64,000 nucleotides of DNA from Novosphingobium sp. (lineage in GTDB: Bacteria; Pseudomonadota; Alphaproteobacteria; Sphingomonadales; Sphingomonadaceae): positions 191,001 to 255,000 of the forward strand of contig NZ_JBCNLP010000006.1 of NCBI RefSeq assembly GCF_039595395.1, written 5' to 3'. The notes beneath the pieces are model-generated. The model had not been told where the DNA came from. It ran no database searches and worked only from the letters and a program-made list of their open reading frames with translations. Shown here in pieces: positions 61,389 through 64,000 of this stretch. The translations under genes were made by a program, and so were the position numbers. Each line of letters opens with the position of its first letter. Position 1 is the first letter of the stretch.

Positions 61389-61402
61389 TGCTAGCGCTGC
61401 GA
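61389..61402. promoter_or_regulatory. Weak LacI-type operator candidate in the glucan divergent region
   Basis: TGCTAGCGCTGCGA matches a TGNTANCGNTANCA-like LacI-family consensus at 8 of 10 fixed positions. It lies in the 145-bp gap between the beta-helix gene and the GH16 gene, 47 bp before the latter. No LacI regulator is in the window. Confidence 0.3.
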
Positions 61403-61448
61403 TGTTGGAACGCAGGCCGTCGCAGAGCGGCCAAAGGGATGAGGTGGC

Positions 61449-62264
61449 ATGGTGACACTGATCGCAACCCTGCTGGCACAAGGGTTAAGTCTGGCCGCGA
61501 CCAACTATGGGGCCGATGTGCCGATGCATGCGCCCGATACGCCGCCGGCCTGGGCGGATGAGTTTCGCGGCAAGATCGACCAGACCCGCTGGCGTTTCGA
61601 CACCGGGCGCAACCGGCAGGGCTGGGCCAATCACGAGAAGCAATATTACGCCGCCGACCGCCGCGAGAATGCGCGGATCGAGCATGGTGCGCTGGTGATC
61701 GAGGCGCGGCGCGAGGCGCTGAGCGGGCAGGCCGATTGGGGCGGTCAGGCGTATAGCTCGGCCAAGCTCGTCAGCCGTGAGGCGCTGGGCTATGGTTTCT
61801 ATGAGATCCGCGCGAAACTGCCTTGCGGGCGCGGCACATGGCCCGCGATCTGGCTGTTGCCCGAGGCGGGGAACTGGCCCGACATGGGCGAGATCGACGT
61901 GATGGAAATGGTCGGCTGGCAGCCGCTCGTGGTGCATGCGACGGTGCACAGCGGGGCCTTCAATCACAAGCAGGGCACGCAGCGCGGTGCCGAAATCCGC
62001 GTTGCCAGTGCCTGCACCGCTTACCACACCTATCAGCTCGACTGGCAGCCGCATGCGATCACCATCGGCGTGGACGGTCATGGCTATATGCGTGTCGCCG
62101 ATGATCAGCCGGGGGGACATGCCGCCTGGCCATTTACCGTGCCCTATCGCCTGATCCTCAATCTGGCGGTCGGCGGCGATTGGGGTGGCGCCAAGGGGAT
62201 CGATGATGGCGCGCTGCCGCAGCGCATGTCTGTCGATTATGTCCGCTATTGGCGCGCATCGTGA
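61449..62264 (+). CDS. GH16 family endo-beta-1,3-glucanase (laminarinase-like), exported
   Basis: A 271-residue glycoside hydrolase. After a signal peptide (MVTLIATLLAQGLSLAA) the fold begins PPAWADEFRGKIDQTRWRFDTG. The catalytic motif EIDVMEMVG (Glu-Ile-Asp-x-x-Glu, near 148-156) is intact, preceded by GRGTWPAIWLLPEAGNWPDMG. It ends RLILNLAVGGDWGGAKGIDDGALPQRMSVDYVRYWR, typical of laminarinases. It should cut beta-1,3-linked glucans. GAGGTGGC precedes the ATG. The GTGA overlap at 62261-62264 couples it to the DUF6445 gene. Confidence 0.93.
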   Translation: MVTLIATLLAQGLSLAATNYGADVPMHAPDTPPAWADEFRGKIDQTRWRFDTGRNRQGWANHEKQYYAADRRENARIEHGALVIEARREALSGQADWGGQAYSSAKLVSREALGYGFYEIRAKLPCGRGTWPAIWLLPEAGNWPDMGEIDVMEMVGWQPLVVHATVHSGAFNHKQGTQRGAEIRVASACTAYHTYQLDWQPHAITIGVDGHGYMRVADDQPGGHAAWPFTVPYRLILNLAVGGDWGGAKGIDDGALPQRMSVDYVRYWRAS

Positions 62265-62935
62265 GCACGCCCGCAATCACGGTCCATCGCGTCGGGCGCG
62301 AGGCGCAGCCGGTTGTGGTGATCGACGGTTTCGCGCCTGATCCCGATGCGCTGCGCGATGTCGCAATCGGGGCGACTTTTGGTCCGGCCACGCAGCATTA
62401 TCCGGGCATTCGCGCGGCGCTGCCGCCTTCCTATCTGCCATCGCAACTTGCGGTTCTGGCGGATATTCTGGGGCCCATGCTGGGCCGCTCCGGCGCGGTG
62501 GATGTGATCGACGCGAGCTTCTCGATGGTGACGACCCCGCCCGATCAACTGGAGGTCCGTCAGCGCTTTCCGCATTGCGATGCCTTTGGCGCGGACCGGA
62601 TCGCGCTGGTGCATTATCTTGCGCCCATGGGCGACGGAACAGCGTTCTTCCGCCATCGCTCGACCGGCTTCGAGACGCTTGACGAGGAGCGTGCGCCGAT
62701 CTTCTTCGGCCAGCTTGAGGCTGAAATCCGCTATGGCGGCCTGCCGCCCGCGCGCTATGTCACGGGCGACACGCCTCTGTTCGAGCGCATCTTCGAGGTC
62801 GAGGCGCGTTACAACCGCGCGCTCGTCTATCCCAGCTATCTGCTCCACAGCGGGGCCATCGCGCCCGACGCGGTGCTGTCGAGCGACCCGGCATTCGGTC
62901 GCCTGACAGTCACCGGGTTTCTCTCGGTCGGTTAG
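62261..62935 (+). CDS. DUF6445-type protein, 2-oxoglutarate oxygenase-like
   Basis: A 224-residue protein. Residues FPHCDAFGADRIALVHYLAP near 103-122, DGTAFFRHRSTGFETLDEER near 125, and RYNRALVYPSYLLHSGAI near 184 resemble the His-x-Asp...His and Arg layout of 2-oxoglutarate/Fe(II) oxygenases. Related DUF6445 proteins accompany TonB receptors, tryptophan-halogenase-like proteins and glycoside hydrolases in carbohydrate loci of Caulobacterales and Sphingomonadales. The GTG at 62261 is chosen from the overlap with the GH16 stop; the TTG at 62249 is less likely. The convergent GH3 gene overlaps its stop by four bases. Activity is unproven. Confidence 0.65.
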   Translation: MSTPAITVHRVGREAQPVVVIDGFAPDPDALRDVAIGATFGPATQHYPGIRAALPPSYLPSQLAVLADILGPMLGRSGAVDVIDASFSMVTTPPDQLEVRQRFPHCDAFGADRIALVHYLAPMGDGTAFFRHRSTGFETLDEERAPIFFGQLEAEIRYGGLPPARYVTGDTPLFERIFEVEARYNRALVYPSYLLHSGAIAPDAVLSSDPAFGRLTVTGFLSVG

Positions 62936-64000
62936 GGCTTCATCGTCGCCGCATCGACCGTCGTGGTCAGGATCACCGAGCGATCCTGCGCATCATGCGC
63001 CAGCGCGACGCGGTAGCGGCCACCCGCAACACGCCAGCCGGGCAAGGCCGTGTCATAGTCGGCAAGGATGCGCGGCTCGGCCACCAAGGTCACGCGCGTT
63101 GCCTCGCCGGGCTTGAGCGTGACGCGCCGGAATGCGGCGAGCCGCATCGGTGCCGACGATCCCTCACGCGCGACATAGACCTGCGGCACGTCGGAGCCCG
63201 CAACACGCCCGGTGTTGACCACATCGAAGCTGATGCTGAGCTTCGCGCCGCCGGTCACGACCGGGATGCGATAGGCAAAGCGCGTGTAGCTGAGCCCATG
63301 GCCGAAGGGGAAAAGCGGCGCGGCATGTGTCTTCTCATACCAGCGATAGCCGACATCGGCACCTTCGGTGTAATCGATGGGGAAGCTGGCCAGTTGATGG
63401 TCGCCGGCATGAGCGGGATCGGCGGCGGCCTGCGCCTCGACGGCGGTCAGTTGGTCAAACCCGACCGGCGCGGCGCGCGGGGCCTGGGCCGTGCTGGCGG
63501 GGAAGGTGATCGGCAGGCGGCCCGAGGGATTGACGCGGCCCGTCAGGATGTTGGCGATCGCCAGGCCGCCGCGCTGGCCCGGATACCATGCCTGCAGGAT
63601 CGCGGGCACCGCTGCGCGCCATGGCATCAGCACCGGACCGCCGGTTTCCATCACCGCGATTGTTTTGGGTTGCGCGGCCGCGACCGCCGCGATCAGATCG
63701 TTCTGATGATCGGGCAGCGACAGGTCGGGGACGTCCTGTGCCTCGGTGGTCCACTGGGTTGCGAAGATGATCGCGACGTCAGCGGCCTTGGCGGCTGCCG
63801 CGGCGGCGGCAGAGTCGTGGCCATCGATCCAGGTCACCTGCGCCTGAGGCATCGCCGCGCGGATCGCGAGCAGCGGCGAGGACGCATGCCAGGTGACCCG
63901 CGCGAAGGATGAGGCGGCGCCATGGGTGAGCGGAATCTCCACCGGCGCGCCGCCAACCGAACGGACCTGGCTCGACCCGCCGCCCGACAGCACGCCGACA
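62932..64000 (-). CDS. GH3 family beta-glucosidase, C-terminal part; 5' end outside the window
   Basis: The C-terminal part of a glycoside hydrolase family 3 enzyme (356 codons seen). The frame stays open through 64000, reading VGVLSGGGSSQVRSVGG, so the GTG at 63993 is internal and the catalytic barrel with the nucleophile Asp is off the window. Visible are the GH3_C domain (DVAIIFATQWTTEAQDVPDLSLPDHQNDLIAAVA, then VMETGGPVLMPWRAAVPAILQAWYPGQRGGLAIANILTGRVNPSGRLPITFP) and the fibronectin-like FnIII domain (FGHGLSYTRFAYRIPVV, then RRVTLKPGEATRVTLV). It probably finishes glucan breakdown to glucose in the periplasm, with GH16 acting first. Confidence 0.88.
   Translation of the reverse strand, partial: VGVLSGGGSSQVRSVGGAPVEIPLTHGAASSFARVTWHASSPLLAIRAAMPQAQVTWIDGHDSAAAAAAAKAADVAIIFATQWTTEAQDVPDLSLPDHQNDLIAAVAAAQPKTIAVMETGGPVLMPWRAAVPAILQAWYPGQRGGLAIANILTGRVNPSGRLPITFPASTAQAPRAAPVGFDQLTAVEAQAAADPAHAGDHQLASFPIDYTEGADVGYRWYEKTHAAPLFPFGHGLSYTRFAYRIPVVTGGAKLSISFDVVNTGRVAGSDVPQVYVAREGSSAPMRLAAFRRVTLKPGEATRVTLVAEPRILADYDTALPGWRVAGGRYRVALAHDAQDRSVILTTTVDAATMKP

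Overview
The window is 64 kb of GC-rich, densely coded bacterial DNA. I found no tRNA, rRNA, CRISPR array, insertion sequence or phage gene. The gene content points to a sphingomonad alphaproteobacterium, probably Novosphingobium or a relative: several large TonB-dependent receptors, a FecI/FecR sigma/anti-sigma pair, a prolyl oligopeptidase-type S9 peptidase, NodT-type efflux, glutathione-linked formaldehyde oxidation and a beta-glucan locus. That placement is inferred from gene content. Many neighbouring genes overlap by 1-4 bases (ATGA, GTGA or TGATG), so operon structure can be read directly.

Layout. 1-1104 is the C-terminal half of a peptide-type ABC ATPase whose reading frame runs off the left edge. 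1338-3881 is a four-gene exported/membrane cluster (DUF4198, a small periplasmic protein, HupE/UreJ, a membrane-anchored protein). 3942-18111 is a catabolic region with two paralogous pairs of HAD hydrolase plus cupin, a family 5 substrate-binding protein, RidA, an aldehyde dehydrogenase, two DAO-type flavin oxidoreductases, a PLP-dependent dehydratase and an M20 amidohydrolase. It looks like uptake and oxidative deamination of an amine or N-substituted amino acid. 18545-22929 is a formaldehyde module: class III alcohol dehydrogenase, an NTF2-like protein, a VOC protein, S-formylglutathione hydrolase, then a ferredoxin and its reductase. The dehydrogenase is broken by three frameshifts. 22947-27856 is a complete glycerol regulon (glpR, glpD, glpF, glpK) with a divergent control region.

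27860-32485 holds a Dabb protein, an exported cupin, a small exported protein, a histone-deacetylase-family protein and an S9 peptidase. 32486-32639 is an intergenic block of three hairpins. 32640-40451 is a CpxA/CpxR-like two-component pair divergent from a tripartite RND efflux operon, with an 11-bp-spaced direct repeat between them. 40500-45249 is a TonB receptor, an alpha/beta hydrolase and an amidohydrolase on one strand. 45454-46335 is a DnaQ-like exonuclease. 46349-51738 is a siderophore uptake locus: ECF sigma, FecR, STN-domain TonB receptor and PepSY membrane protein.

52136-55739 is a five-gene operon (epoxide-hydrolase-like enzyme, cupin, isochorismatase-like hydrolase, two SDRs). 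It leads into a large beta-propeller sensor kinase and a NarL-type regulator (55838-59517). The right end (59558-64000) is a beta-glucan locus: an exported beta-helix protein, a GH16 beta-1,3-glucanase, a DUF6445 protein and the C-terminal half of a GH3 beta-glucosidase that runs off the edge.

The most unusual items are the triple-frameshifted formaldehyde dehydrogenase in an otherwise intact module, the duplicated HAD-cupin pairs, the putative metal cluster whose three exported proteins would each begin with histidine after signal-peptide removal, and several clear but unassigned operator-like repeats.
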